64,000 nt of DNA from Truepera radiovictrix DSM 17093 (GCF_000092425.1 NC_014221.1:3167001-3231000); one strand, 5' to 3'. Positions 16,211 through 26,802 are shown, counted from the stretch's first letter. Notes: generated from the sequence alone by a model not told the origin. Program-made: numbers and translations.

Positions 16211-17204
16211 GTGCTCGAAGCTTTACTTAAGGAAAGAAAATTAAAGGGAAGTCTCTACTGGCAGTCGCTGATCCTGTGCCTGATGACGTTAGCCAAGCTT
16301 TATGGGTACCACGCCTATACCACAATGGCACGCTTCGTGCGCAACCACTCTTACCGCCCGCCGCTATTAGGCGCCCCTACTTACCCTGTGGCGATACCTT
16401 CCGCTACGCTATGCGTCATCTTGATGTCGAGCGATATGAGCGTGCTTGAACACATTAGGTGCAGCGGAGCAAGACAGTTCCTTTGCTACGCAGCAAAGGG
16501 TAAGACCTTGGGTGGTAGCGCTGATGTGCTCAAGGGGCAGAAGGCAACGCATCTGCTATCGTTTGTTCATCAGCGCTACCGCAGCACGGTTGCCCAGCAG
16601 CAAGTTTCCGGCAAGCGCAACGAAATCAGCACTGCCAAGAGCCTATTGGGTGGCCTGAACTCAACAGGTATGCTGATCACCGCCGATGCTTTACTAACAC
16701 ACAAAGGGTTTACGGCTGTGATTGAGCAGCAAGGACGCTACCTGCTACTGGTGAAGGAGAATCAGCAACAGCCACAAGAGCTTCTCGCAGAGGTGTTTCG
16801 TGAGGGCCTTCCCTCCCCAGCCTTTTGCAACCACCCACCAGATGAGTGAGGTGCACAAGGGCTGGCTTGAGAAACGTTCCTTGCAGTTGGTGCCCCCGAA
16901 CTTCGGCGTTGAAGATTTTGCAAGCGTGAAGCATGTAGGGAAGCTGGCACGCTACCTCATAACAAACCTTTCTCCACAGGAGGCGGAAGCCAAGCAGGTG
17001 CTGACCTGGTTGTGGGGGCACTGGACGATCGAAAACCACCTCCACAGAACGCGGGATGTACAGAATGCAAGAGGTGCCTTACGCATTCGTCGGTATCAGG
17101 CGGCAAGGGTGTTAGCGGGCTTGTCCAGTGCCATCATTGGTCTCCTGACGCGACGGGGCTCTGCTCCATCAAACATGTGGTTGAGCTGTTTCGTACTCAG
17201 CTAA
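16211..17204 (+). pseudogene. decayed ISAs1-like transposase, frameshifted
   Basis: Two reading frames together give an ISAs1-type DDE transposase. The first (16211-16849) carries GKTLGGSADVLKGQKATHLLSFVHQ, KRNEI and the second acidic site in LITADALLTHKG. The second (from about 16800 to 17204) carries KGWLEKRSLQL and HWTIENHLHRTRDVQNARGALR with the last acidic residues. A frameshift near 16800-16845 separates them. The usual first catalytic Asp (DGKT in the family) is Lys here (AKGKT), so the product would be dead even if the frame were restored. Base composition is clearly less GC-rich than the flanks. Terminal repeats were not resolved. Confidence 0.8.
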
Positions 17205-17418
17205 CCTTGGCTCTTGACCTCATGGCTCGTGCTGCTTAGAATTTTCGGAAGCTCGACCCTCACATCGTTCTCTTGCTCATTCCCTGTGTTTCCGCTAAAC
17301 TGGTGAGGCTTCGCGTAAGCTGCTCATGCTGCTTACCACAGATAAACCCTAGAGGGTAAACCTAAGTATGATGCTATGTGGTTTGGCTTGACGAAGCCGC
17401 AAGATTAGGAGCCTATGG

Positions 17419-18219
17419 ATGTTAGTACTCGCAAACGGAGCTTTTAAATCGGGATCTACCTGGCTTTTCGAAATCCTTTCGGCGACCGAGCGCTTCAGTT
17501 ATGTCCCATACGAATATAGTAGGTTACCATATCCTGCCCGTCCTTGGCTAGCACAAAGCAAAATAAAGCCATTCTTAGCAACCGGTCTTCATCACAAAGA
17601 AAACTATCTCACCAAAATGCACCTTTTTTCAGAGCGTCTACGTGATACGTTGTTATCATATGACGACGTTTTTATCTTTGACATCAAACGTGACATCAAA
17701 GACTCCCTCGTTTCCCACTACTATCACATAATACGCGAAGGTAAGTTTCAGGAGAAGTATGCGAAGCAAGAATACATCAAAGACGGATTCAGGAAGTATT
17801 ACTGGCGCTTCGGGCGATATAAAGCACAGCAACTTGTTATATACCATAAGGTTTGGAGTATTCCTTCCCCAAAAATTTACATTACGTCGTTTGAAGTTTT
17901 AAAAAATGATTTTGAAAATGAGGTTAGTAAAATTACCGATTTCCTCGGGATGCCTCTAACTCCAGTTGATATTAAAAAAATCAGAGACAAAACCACATTG
18001 AGCAATCTCCAAAAAGTGCGGGGGCAGGACAAACTCGAGGAACACAAACGCTTTTTTCGTAAAGGCGTCATCGGTGAATGGCGGCAACATTTTGACTCAG
18101 AGATGCTTGCGGACGTTGAAAGGATCGAACAGCAAGGTTTGGGAACTTTTGATATGTTACGCTACCACGCTGTTTTTGAACTAATTGAAGTGAGAAAAAA
18201 GCTAAAAAAGGTGTTATAA
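17419..18219 (+). CDS. AT-rich sulfotransferase-family gene, probably acquired
   Basis: The 266-residue protein has the sulfotransferase fold marks: a PAPS 5'-phosphosulfate loop GAFKSGSTWLFEIL at the N-terminus, the 3'-phosphate motif in IKRDIKDSLVSHYYHI, and the C-terminal RKGVIGEWRQHF loop that closes over PAPS. It probably sulfates a surface sugar or small molecule. Its codons are far richer in A and T than any neighbouring chromosomal gene, and it lies between insertion-sequence remnants. Both facts indicate horizontal transfer. The frame is intact. The start is ATG at 17419 with TAGGAG at 17406-17411; an overlapping ATG at 17415 stops quickly. Confidence 0.88.
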   Translation: MLVLANGAFKSGSTWLFEILSATERFSYVPYEYSRLPYPARPWLAQSKIKPFLATGLHHKENYLTKMHLFSERLRDTLLSYDDVFIFDIKRDIKDSLVSHYYHIIREGKFQEKYAKQEYIKDGFRKYYWRFGRYKAQQLVIYHKVWSIPSPKIYITSFEVLKNDFENEVSKITDFLGMPLTPVDIKKIRDKTTLSNLQKVRGQDKLEEHKRFFRKGVIGEWRQHFDSEMLADVERIEQQGLGTFDMLRYHAVFELIEVRKKLKKVL

Positions 18220-18311
18220 ACTAAAAAACCTGTACAACACAGAGAGGCGAGCACATTTTGTTAGCTAGAGCGCCCTACAGCAAATCGTGAACCAGCCCAA
18301 GAACGCGTAGA

Positions 18312-19127
18312 TTAAGCAGGGATAAGCAGATGTCTAAGGCATAAGAGGATGGCGGAGAGGAGCACGTAGGCGCGATAATGAGCGGCTTTGCGGTCGTAGC
18401 GTACGACGCGTCCTCGGCAATGGTCATGCCAAGTGTTGACCCGCTCGACCATCCAGCGTCCCAGGCTCACGGGGTAGAGCTTAGGATGCGCCCCCTTCTG
18501 CCTGCGTTTACCACGGCGCTTGCGTTCAGGAGCTGAAGCTTTGATGCCACATCTACGTAGCGACCGTCGCACTGCTTGAGAGTCGAAGGCAGTATCCATC
18601 GCCAACGCTTTGCTGCGCTTTTTCGGTCGCCTCCGCCATGTACTGGGAACACGAATCTGCGCCGGCGTCGGCAGTGCAAGCCGCAACTCATGGAGGCTGT
18701 GGGGGGCTTAGCAGAAAAGCGACGGGTAGGCCATGGCCTTCGCTCACGACCATCAGAGTTGAACCTTTGCCTTTGCGTCCATGGTCGACTTGCTCACCCC
18801 CCTTTTCGCAGGTACGAAGCTGCCGTCCAAACTGCCTTTACTCAGGTCGAGCTTGCCGTCTCTTTCCACAAGGCTCAGCAGCTCCTGCCAGATCCGCGCC
18901 CGTACACCCCGCTTCAGACCACGTTTTGAGTCAGTGGTAGGGGTGGTGCGTGGGGCGTACTCAGCTGTGCGTGGCAAGTCGCGGTAACGGGCGCCCGTAG
19001 CCAAGCGATAGACCAAGCTGTTGAGCACTTCTCGGTCATGCTCCCGTCTGCGTCCAGTGCGGGGTTGAGGAGGTAGCAGCGGCTCGATAACGGCCCACTG
19101 CTCGTCACTCAGTTTCGCTTCGTTCAT
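18312..19127 (-). pseudogene. decayed IS5-family transposase (copy A)
   Basis: Read on the minus strand, the first piece (19127-18753) has the IS5 N-terminus LSDEQWAVIEPLLPPQPRTGRRREHD. A middle frame then reads HGRKGKGSTLMVVSEGHGLPVAF, and the last piece (18686-18312) has KALAMDTAFDSQAVRRSLRRCGI, RWMVERVNTW and YDRKAAHYRAYVLLSAILLCLRHLL. Three frames are needed. One shift (near the KSTMDAK/VDHGRK junction) could be a programmed ORFA/ORFB frameshift, but the second, after SPPQPP, looks like mutation. No convincing terminal inverted repeats were found, so at least one end may be missing. Confidence 0.8.
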
Positions 19128-19440
19128 CCCTAGAGCCCAACCAGCTCCTGCATAGCTTTGAATGCTTGGACTACTTCACACGTGCATGGAGCTTGAACCC
19201 GTAGACCATACCCATCGTTGACAAGCCCTTGCTCGCCCCGAGACATCTTGTACGCTCGGCACGCCTGCCTTTAGCGACATGCAGCGGTTTGGCGTCTGCG
19301 AGCTTAACGCCAATAGCGCCGCTACCCGCCACCTCGACCGCTAGCGTTGCCCACAGCTTTTCGGCGTTGCATACCACACGGTGGTAACGTCTACACTCGG
19401 GCGGCTTGGGAAACAAGTCGCAGTAGCTTTGACGCATCAG

Positions 19441-20367
19441 CTAGGGTCTGTCTGACAGAACCGTTGAAGGTGGTTTAGGGTAGGGAAATGGCACGAACGG
19501 ACCTAAGCGAGAAACAGTGGCAAGCACTTGAGCCGCATTTACCTGCGAATCCCCGACGAGGACACGCCTACGTTGATCATCGCCGCGTTATCGACGGCAT
19601 TCTGTGGCGTTTAAAAACAGGGGCACCCTGGCGAGATGTTCCTGAGCGCTACGGAGCTTGGCAAACGTGTTGGGACCGGTTCACGAGGTGGGAGCGTGGA
19701 CGGTACGTAGAGGCACATCCTGCAAACGCTTCAGGCTCATGCTGACGCCAGGGGCGATATTGATTGGGACGGGGCAGCCTTGGACAGCAGCCACATCAAA
19801 GCTCACCATAGTGCTGCGGGCGCAAGGAAGCAGCCTGCCGAGGGAGAAAAAAGGGGGATGTAGCGGACGAGTGGCTGGGTCAGTTGCGCGGTGGCCACAC
19901 CAGCAAAGTTCATGTCTGTGCCGACGGCAAGGTTCGACCCCTATCCCTGGTAGTAAGTGCTGGGCAATGCAACGACGCTGCCTGGTTGGAGCGGGTTTTA
20001 GATAAGATTCGGGTGCCCCGCTTAGGCACAGGGCAACCGAGAAAACGACCTCCACGGCTCCGCTTAGACCGCGCCTACAGCTTTAAGAAGCAACGCCAAG
20101 TGTTGAGACGCCAGGGCATCCGCTGTATCAGCCCTGAGCGAGAAGATGCCAAGAAGCATCGGCTTGCCAAGGGTTCTAAGGGTGGGCGTCCACCCGTTTG
20201 TGACACTGAGGCTTACAAAGGTCGCAACGTCATTGAGCGTTGCATCAATCGGCTCAAAGACTTCCGGGCCGTGGCGACCCGCTACGACAAACGCGGCAGA
20301 AACTACCTCGCTGGCGTACTTGTAGCCTCCATAGTCCTCTGGCTCTAATCAGTCAGACAGACCCTAG
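19441..20367 (+). mobile_element. IS5-family insertion sequence (copy B) with terminal inverted repeats
   Basis: The left end CTAGGGTCTGTCTGAC (19441-19456) is the exact reverse complement of the right end (20352-20367). The outermost CTAG is itself palindromic and is best read as a 4-bp target duplication, giving an element of about 919 bp (19445-20363). Inside lies one transposase gene on the plus strand. The element interrupts the IS982-like gene. Confidence 0.85.
19488..20348 (+). pseudogene. transposase of IS5-like copy B, interrupted
   Basis: The N-terminal part (19488-19745) has [20 protein letters not shown] and [19 protein letters not shown]. The middle, in another frame, reads [19 protein letters not shown] then [18 protein letters not shown] with the first catalytic Asp. 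The C-terminal part (to 20348) has [32 protein letters not shown] and [23 protein letters not shown] frameshift plus a TAG in place of a conserved Trp codon break the first junction. The second junction falls on GAAAAAAGGGGG near 19850, a slippery run of the kind used for programmed frameshifting in this family. Confidence 0.8.
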
Positions 20368-20625
20368 TACCAGATCGACCTATAGAGCTGAGCCACCAAC
20401 TCGCCGACGACTGCGATGGTGAACAGCTCGCCGTAAGACGCAACTTGTCAGAACTGCTTGGGCAACGCAGAACGCGTTTCATGCTCCTTGAGCCAGTCAT
20501 CAACTAAGATGTAAACGCGCAAAAACAGCTCCTTAAGGCTATGCTGGTACCGGGGTTGTAGGTTCATAGACAAAACCACCATCCCCTTTCTTTACCGCTT
20601 CTTCAAGTAGCAAATGGGGTACTTG

Positions 20626-20655
20626 TTTTTATCTGGCTGCTTTTTATCTAGCTGC
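20626..20655. repeat. tandem 15-bp duplication near the groEL terminator
   Basis: TTTTTATCTGGCTGC (20626-20640) is followed directly by the same 15-mer with one mismatch (20641-20655), just beyond the groEL terminator. It looks like a slippage or element-border relic. Confidence 0.6.
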
Positions 20656-20671
20656 AACCAAGCTACAAAAG

Positions 20672-20695
20672 AAAAAAGAGCGGCCGAAGCCGCTC
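20672..20695 (-). terminator. rho-independent terminator of groES-groEL
   Basis: On the minus strand a 7-bp stem GAGCGGC/GCCGCTC with a TTCG loop is followed by six T. It lies 34 bases after the groEL stop. Confidence 0.93.
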
Positions 20696-20728
20696 CTTGA
20701 CCTTTCACTGTTTCGCGAGGTGCGGGAC

Positions 20729-22390
<1,662 letters not shown>

Positions 22391-22393
22391 CTA

Positions 22394-22681
22394 CTAAGCG
22401 ATGATCGCGTGGATGTCGCGCTCGCTGAGAATCATCAGCTCTTTGCCGTCTAAGGTGACTTCGGTGCCGCCGTACTTGGCGAACATCACGGTGTCACCTT
22501 CGTTGACCTCGAGAGCCGCACGCTGGCCGTTGTCGAGCAGCTTGCCGGGGCCGACGGCGATGACTTTGCCCTTCTGGCTCTTTTCCTTGGCCGTGTCGGG
22601 CAACACGATCCCGCTCGCCGTGGTCTGCGGCTCGTCGATCACTTCGACGATGACCTTGTCGCCTAAGGGTCGTAGCGTCAT
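22394..22681 (-). CDS. groES: co-chaperonin GroES (10 kDa)
   Basis: Heptameric lid of the GroEL chamber, 95 residues, the usual length. It begins [29 protein letters not shown], where the E-to-G mobile loop ([15 protein letters not shown]) contacts GroEL, and ends [20 protein letters not shown] at 22681 follows AGGAGG. It is the promoter-proximal gene of the operon; the CIRCE element lies 29-55 bases upstream. Confidence 0.99.
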   Translation of the reverse strand: MTLRPLGDKVIVEVIDEPQTTASGIVLPDTAKEKSQKGKVIAVGPGKLLDNGQRAALEVNEGDTVMFAKYGGTEVTLDGKELMILSERDIHAIIA

Positions 22682-22709
22682 GGATGGGACCTCCTGTGGG
22701 GACAGCTTT

Positions 22710-22736
22710 TTAGCACTCGGCCTGTGCGAGTGCTAA
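22710..22736. promoter_or_regulatory. CIRCE operator (HrcA binding site)
   Basis: TTAGCACTC (22710-22718), nine spacer bases, and GAGTGCTAA (22728-22736) match the CIRCE consensus exactly on both arms. HrcA repressor binds this site in unstressed cells, so a chromosomal hrcA gene is implied although it is not in the window. Confidence 0.97.
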
Positions 22737-22745
22737 CCAAAGCCG

Positions 22746-22775
22746 ATGATACGCACGCCGCGCGGCGGATGTCAA
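22746..22775 (-). promoter_or_regulatory. sigma-A promoter of groES-groEL
   Basis: On the minus strand TTGACA (22770-22775) and TATCAT (22746-22751) are 18 bases apart, immediately upstream of CIRCE, so that HrcA would block the start site. Confidence 0.85.
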
Positions 22776-22845
22776 GACCCCGGTATCAAATAGCTTGAGC
22801 CCGCTGCGCTCACAATCCCTGCCTAAACCCGGAGACCCGAGGCCG

Positions 22846-23199
22846 CTACCCGCGCTGCAACCCGACCACGAAGCCCGGTACGAAAGCGGCGGCGAAGGGG
22901 AGGTTGAGGGTCAACAAGGCGAGCAGGTTGCGCCACAACCCCTCGAGCGCGTCGGGTTGCAGCAGCGGATCGACGTGGCGCTGGATCTGCAACCAGTTCA
23001 CCTCGACGAAACCGAAGTAGGCGAGCAGCTGGAGGAGGATGAAAAAGATCCCCAACGCGATGGCGGCGAGCTTACCGACCTTTTTGAGGGCGTAGCCCGC
23101 GGCAAAACCGGCGAGCGCGCCGAAGGTGAGCTGTCCGAGCACGGGCGCTAAGATCTCGACGCGCGGTAGCTGCACGGTATCGGGGAGCCGGAGCGACAC
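22846..23199 (-). CDS. FUN14-domain membrane protein
   Basis: The 117-residue protein has a FUN14-type core: a glycine-rich helix pair (GQLTFGALAGFAAGYALKKVGKLAAIALGIFFILLQLLAYFG) and a second C-terminal membrane segment (LPFAAAFVPGFVVGLQRG). Bacterial members are uncharacterised; in eukaryotes FUNDC1 is an outer-mitochondrial-membrane protein. The start is GTG at 23199. TAGACT on the minus strand (23207-23212) lies seven bases before it, so the mRNA is probably leaderless. It is divergent from the lactonase gene, 121 bases apart. Confidence 0.85.
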   Translation of the reverse strand: MSLRLPDTVQLPRVEILAPVLGQLTFGALAGFAAGYALKKVGKLAAIALGIFFILLQLLAYFGFVEVNWLQIQRHVDPLLQPDALEGLWRNLLALLTLNLPFAAAFVPGFVVGLQRG

Positions 23200-23320
23200 G
23201 CCCGCGAGTCTAACACGCGTTCGCGGCTGGGCAGGTCGCCGCTACGTGGCAGCGTTTAGCGGCCGGGGAAATCGGGTACAGGCGGCTTTTTGGGCGTCGG
23301 CGCCGCGTTAACGTAGCGGT

Positions 23321-24148
23321 ATGGACATCCTCGTTCAAGCCAACTGCAAACTCGGCGAAAACCCCTTGTGGGACACGCGCGAAGCTTGCCTCTACTGGAC
23401 CGACATCGACGGCGGCACCCTGCACCGCTTCAAGGATGGGGGGCATGACGTCATCTACTCGGGGGAGAAAGTCGGCGGGTTCACCCTGCAAGACGACGGG
23501 AGCTTGCTCCTCTTTCGCGTGCGCGACATTGCGCGGCTCGTCGTCGGCGAAGAGGCGGTGGTGCTGCGGGAGGTCGACGAACCCGGGATGGCGCGCTTTA
23601 ACGACGTGATCGCCGCACCTAACGGCGAGGTCTTCGCGGGCACCATCGGTGCGAGCAAGACCTCCGGCGGCCTCTACCGCGTCGGCCTAGACGGCAGCGT
23701 GACGAAGCTTTTTGGGGGCACGGGCACGGCCAACGGCATGGGCTTCTCGCCGGATTTGAGCGCGTTTTACTGGACCGATTCGACCGCGCGGCATATCTAC
23801 CGCTTCGCCTACGACGCCGACACGAACGCGCTCTCGGCCCGCGAGCGGGTCTACGCCGCCGCCGAGGACGAGGGCACCCCCGACGGGCTGGCGATGGCCG
23901 CCGACGGGAGCTTCTACTCGGCGCGCTTTCGCGGCGGGGCGATTTTGCACCACGCCCCCGACGGGGAGGTGTTAGAACGCCTCGCAGTCGACGCCCAGAA
24001 CGTCTCCTCGGCGGCTTTCGGAGGGCCTAACTTCGACGAGCTCTTCGTCACCACGGCTCAAGGGGACGGCGCGGGGGCGGGGGCAATCTTTCACCACAAG
24101 GTCGGCCACAAGGGGCGGCTGGAGTTTCGCTCGAGGGTGCTGTTGTAG
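23321..24148 (+). CDS. SMP-30/gluconolactonase family protein
   Basis: Six-bladed beta-propeller metal-dependent lactonase of 275 residues. Family marks are LGENPLWDTREACLYWTDIDGG (with the metal-ligand Glu), MARFNDVIAAPNGEVFAGTIG (Asn ligand), ANGMGFSPDLSAFYWTDS, and DGLAMAADGSFYSARFRGG (Asp ligand). It hydrolyses sugar-acid lactones; the exact sugar is unknown. TAACGT (23309-23314) is six bases before the ATG. It is a single gene. Confidence 0.9.
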   Translation: MDILVQANCKLGENPLWDTREACLYWTDIDGGTLHRFKDGGHDVIYSGEKVGGFTLQDDGSLLLFRVRDIARLVVGEEAVVLREVDEPGMARFNDVIAAPNGEVFAGTIGASKTSGGLYRVGLDGSVTKLFGGTGTANGMGFSPDLSAFYWTDSTARHIYRFAYDADTNALSARERVYAAAEDEGTPDGLAMAADGSFYSARFRGGAILHHAPDGEVLERLAVDAQNVSSAAFGGPNFDELFVTTAQGDGAGAGAIFHHKVGHKGRLEFRSRVLL

Positions 24149-24277
24149 CCTCGGCTCTTCAGCCGCTTAGCGCCCCTGGCCCCGAGCGCCCGCGGCCCGT
24201 GGTGGAATCTGACTGAGACCCTAAGCTCCCGGTCAGCCGCGCACCTCGGGGAGCGCCGCACTATGCTAGGCTCAAGC

Positions 24278-26662
24278 ATGGCTGGAGCGGCTCCCCACGA
24301 CCTCGAAGCGGACGCGGAAATCCGCGGCGACACCCTCGGCAAAGAAGCGCCTAAAAAGCGCCTCGTCGCAGAAAACTTTATCACCGAGATCATCGACCGT
24401 GACCTCGAGGAGGGGCGCTACCCAGGGGTCGTCACCCGCTTCCCCCCCGAACCCAACGGCTACTTGCACATCGGGCACGCCAAGAGCATCTGCCTGAACT
24501 TCGGGTTGGCACACGACTACGGCGGCCTCTGCACCCTCCGCTTCGACGACACCAACCCCGAGACCGAAGACCCTGAGTTCGTCGAGAGCATTGTGGCGGA
24601 CGTACGCTGGCTCGGCTTCGAACCCGCGCAGGTGCGTTTTGCCAGCGACTACTTCGACCGCTTTTACGCCTGCGCCGTGCAGCTCGTCAAAGACGGGCTC
24701 GCGTACGTCGACTCGGTCTCCGAAGACGAGATGCGCGAGCTTCGCGGGACGACCACCCAACCCGGCCGCCCGAGCCCCTACCGCGACCGCAGCGTAGCGG
24801 AGAACCTCGACCTCTTAGAGCGCATGCGAGCGGGCGAGTTCGCCAACGGCGCCCACGTGCTGCGCGCCAAGATCGACCTCGCCCACCCCAACTTCAAGCT
24901 GCGAGACCCCGTGCTCTACCGCATCGTCAACGCCCCCCACTACCGCACGGGGGACGCGTGGCACATCTACCCGATGTACGACTTTGCCCACCCCTTAGAG
25001 GACTTTATCGAGGGGGTGACGCACTCGCTATGCACCCTCGAGTTCGAGAACAACCGCGCGGTGTACGACTGGCTGCTCGAAGCGCTGCGCGGCAAGGTCG
25101 GTTTTCCCGCGGCGCCGCGGCCCTACCAGTACGAGTTCGCCCGCTTCAACATGACCTACACGGTGCTGAGTAAGCGCAAGCTGATCGGGCTCGTCAAAGG
25201 GGGGCACGTCCGGGGTTGGGACGACCCCCGCATGCCGACGCTCTCCGGCTTTCGGCGCCGCGGGGTGACGCCGGAGGCGATCCGCACCTTTTTCACCGAG
25301 CGCATCGGGGTCGCCAAGACGAATTCGCGCGCCGACATCGGCCTTTTGGAGGCCACCATCCGCGACGACCTCAACTACCGCGCGCCGCGGGTGATGGCGG
25401 TCCTCGACCCCCTCAAGGTGGTCGTGACGAACCTCCCCGAGGGGCACACCGAACCCCTCAGCGTCCCCTATTGGCCGCACGACGTCCCCAAAGAGGGCGC
25501 GCGCACGGTGCCCTTTGGGCGCGAGCTCTACATCGAACGCAGCGACTTCCAGGAGCACCCCGAACGCGGCTTTCGGCGCCTCTCCCCCGGGGCGAAGGTG
25601 CGGTTGCGCCACGCCTACGTCATCCGCTGCGACGAGGTCATCAAAGACGACGAGGGCGCGGTGACGGAGCTGCGCTGCACCTACGAACCGGACTCGTTCG
25701 GCAAAGCGCCGAGCGAGGGGGTCAAGGGGGTGATCCACTGGGTCGCCGCCGCGGGGGCGGTGCCCGCCGAGTTCCGCCTCTACGAGCGGCTCTTTAGCGT
25801 ACCCAACCCCGAAGAGGGTGAGGGGAGCTACGTCCAGCACCTGACGCCGGACTCGCTCGTGGTCAAACGGGGCGTCGTCGAACCGAGCGTACGCGACGAC
25901 CCCGCCGACACCCGCTACCAGTTCGAGCGGCAGGGGTACTTCTGGCGCGACCCGGTCGACTCGAGGCCCGACGCGCTCGTCTTCAACCGCATCATCGGGC
26001 TGAGCGTGACGCCGAGCCCCAGAGCGTCCGCGCGCCCCGAAGCGCGCTACAAAGCCGAAGCGACAGCCAAACCTGCCCCGCTGCAGACCGAACCGCAAGA
26101 CCCCGCCGCTCGGCTCTCGGGGGCGGCGAGGGAGGCGTTTGAACGCTACCTGACGCTCGGCGCCAACCGCGAGGAGGCCGCCGCGCTCGCCAAAGACGCG
26201 GCGCTCGGCGCCTTTTTCGAGGCGGCGCAGCGCGCGCAGCCGAGCCCGCAGCTCGCCAGCTGGGTCGTCAGCGAGGTCGCGCGGCTCGTCAAAGAGGGCT
26301 CGGCTGCGCGCCTCACCCCGGGCGCGCTAGCCGAGCTCGTCGCGTTCGTCGATGACGGTACGCTGAGCGCGCGGCTGGGCAAGGAGGTGCTGGCCGAGAT
26401 GGCGGCGACCGGCCAGAGCGCCGCGCAGCTCGTCGAGCAGCGGGGCCTTAAGCAGGTCTCGAGCGCTGAGGCGCTGCGGCCCATCGTCGAGGCGGTGCTC
26501 GCCGAGCACCCCGACAAGATCGGCGCCTACCGCGGCGGCAAGGTCGGCTTGCTCGGCTTTTTCGTGGGTCAAGTGATGCGCAAAACCGGCGGCAAGGCCA
26601 ACCCGCAGCAGGCCCAAGCGCTCCTCAAAGAGGCGCTAGCGGGGGGCGCTCAAAACCCTTGA
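24278..26662 (+). CDS. glnS: glutaminyl-tRNA synthetase with C-terminal YqeY-like domain
   Basis: Charges tRNA-Gln directly with glutamine. Class I marks are PNGYLHIGHAKS (HIGH motif) and TVLSKRKL (KMSKS equivalent). Catalytic and acceptor-binding regions cover about residues 30-350 and the beta-barrel anticodon domains about 350-570. From about residue 610 to the end (AAREAFERYLTLGANREEAAALAKD to GQVMRKTGGKANPQQAQALLKEAL) comes a YqeY/GatB-tail-like domain, an arrangement known from Deinococcus GlnRS. ATG at 24278 is preferred to 24263, because TATGCT (24262-24267) overlaps the latter and looks like a -10 box. Direct glutaminylation does not exclude a parallel GatCAB route. Confidence 0.97.
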   Translation: MAGAAPHDLEADAEIRGDTLGKEAPKKRLVAENFITEIIDRDLEEGRYPGVVTRFPPEPNGYLHIGHAKSICLNFGLAHDYGGLCTLRFDDTNPETEDPEFVESIVADVRWLGFEPAQVRFASDYFDRFYACAVQLVKDGLAYVDSVSEDEMRELRGTTTQPGRPSPYRDRSVAENLDLLERMRAGEFANGAHVLRAKIDLAHPNFKLRDPVLYRIVNAPHYRTGDAWHIYPMYDFAHPLEDFIEGVTHSLCTLEFENNRAVYDWLLEALRGKVGFPAAPRPYQYEFARFNMTYTVLSKRKLIGLVKGGHVRGWDDPRMPTLSGFRRRGVTPEAIRTFFTERIGVAKTNSRADIGLLEATIRDDLNYRAPRVMAVLDPLKVVVTNLPEGHTEPLSVPYWPHDVPKEGARTVPFGRELYIERSDFQEHPERGFRRLSPGAKVRLRHAYVIRCDEVIKDDEGAVTELRCTYEPDSFGKAPSEGVKGVIHWVAAAGAVPAEFRLYERLFSVPNPEEGEGSYVQHLTPDSLVVKRGVVEPSVRDDPADTRYQFERQGYFWRDPVDSRPDALVFNRIIGLSVTPSPRASARPEARYKAEATAKPAPLQTEPQDPAARLSGAAREAFERYLTLGANREEAAALAKDAALGAFFEAAQRAQPSPQLASWVVSEVARLVKEGSAARLTPGALAELVAFVDDGTLSARLGKEVLAEMAATGQSAAQLVEQRGLKQVSSAEALRPIVEAVLAEHPDKIGAYRGGKVGLLGFFVGQVMRKTGGKANPQQAQALLKEALAGGAQNP

Positions 26663-26711
26663 CGCGCGCGCAGAGCGCGTGATAGGCTTTTGAGCGCTAC
26701 GACGTCGGCGC

Positions 26712-26788
26712 GGGCGATTAGCTCAGTTGGTTAGAGCGCGTCGCTGATAACGACGAGGTCAGTGGTTCAAATCCACTATCGCCCACCA
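26712..26788 (+). tRNA. tRNA-Ile (GAT anticodon), CCA encoded
   Basis: The acceptor stem GGGCGAT pairs with ATCGCCC, followed by ACCA. The D arm is TAGCTCAGTTGGTTAGAGC, the anticodon arm is CGTCG-CTGATAA-CGACG with GAT at 26746-26748, and the T arm contains GGTTCAAATCC. It is a single gene, not in a ribosomal RNA operon. Confidence 0.98.
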
Positions 26789-26802
26789 GAGCGCCGTTAG
26801 CG

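Larger units (their letters stand above)
19171..20567 (-). pseudogene. IS982-family transposase split by an IS5-like insertion and truncated
   Basis: The 5' part runs from ATG at 20567 to 20368 (MNLQPRYQHS..., VDDWLKEHE, VVGELVAQLYRSIWY). The 3' part runs from 19440 to 19171 (MRQSYCDLFPKPPECRRYH, VGVKLADAKPLHVAKGRR-like, STMGMVYGFKLHA). Removing the IS5-like element together with one copy of the flanking CTAG joins the two parts in the same frame, which identifies them as one former gene. Internal TGA and TAG codons and loss of everything after GFKLHA show that it is dead. The missing C-terminus ends close to the IS5 copy A start. Confidence 0.8.

Noticed and set aside
18220-19180. Search for terminal inverted repeats of IS5-like copy A
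   Set aside because: Short similar strings near both ends (around 18290 and 19145) are not inverted relative to each other, so no element boundaries are claimed.
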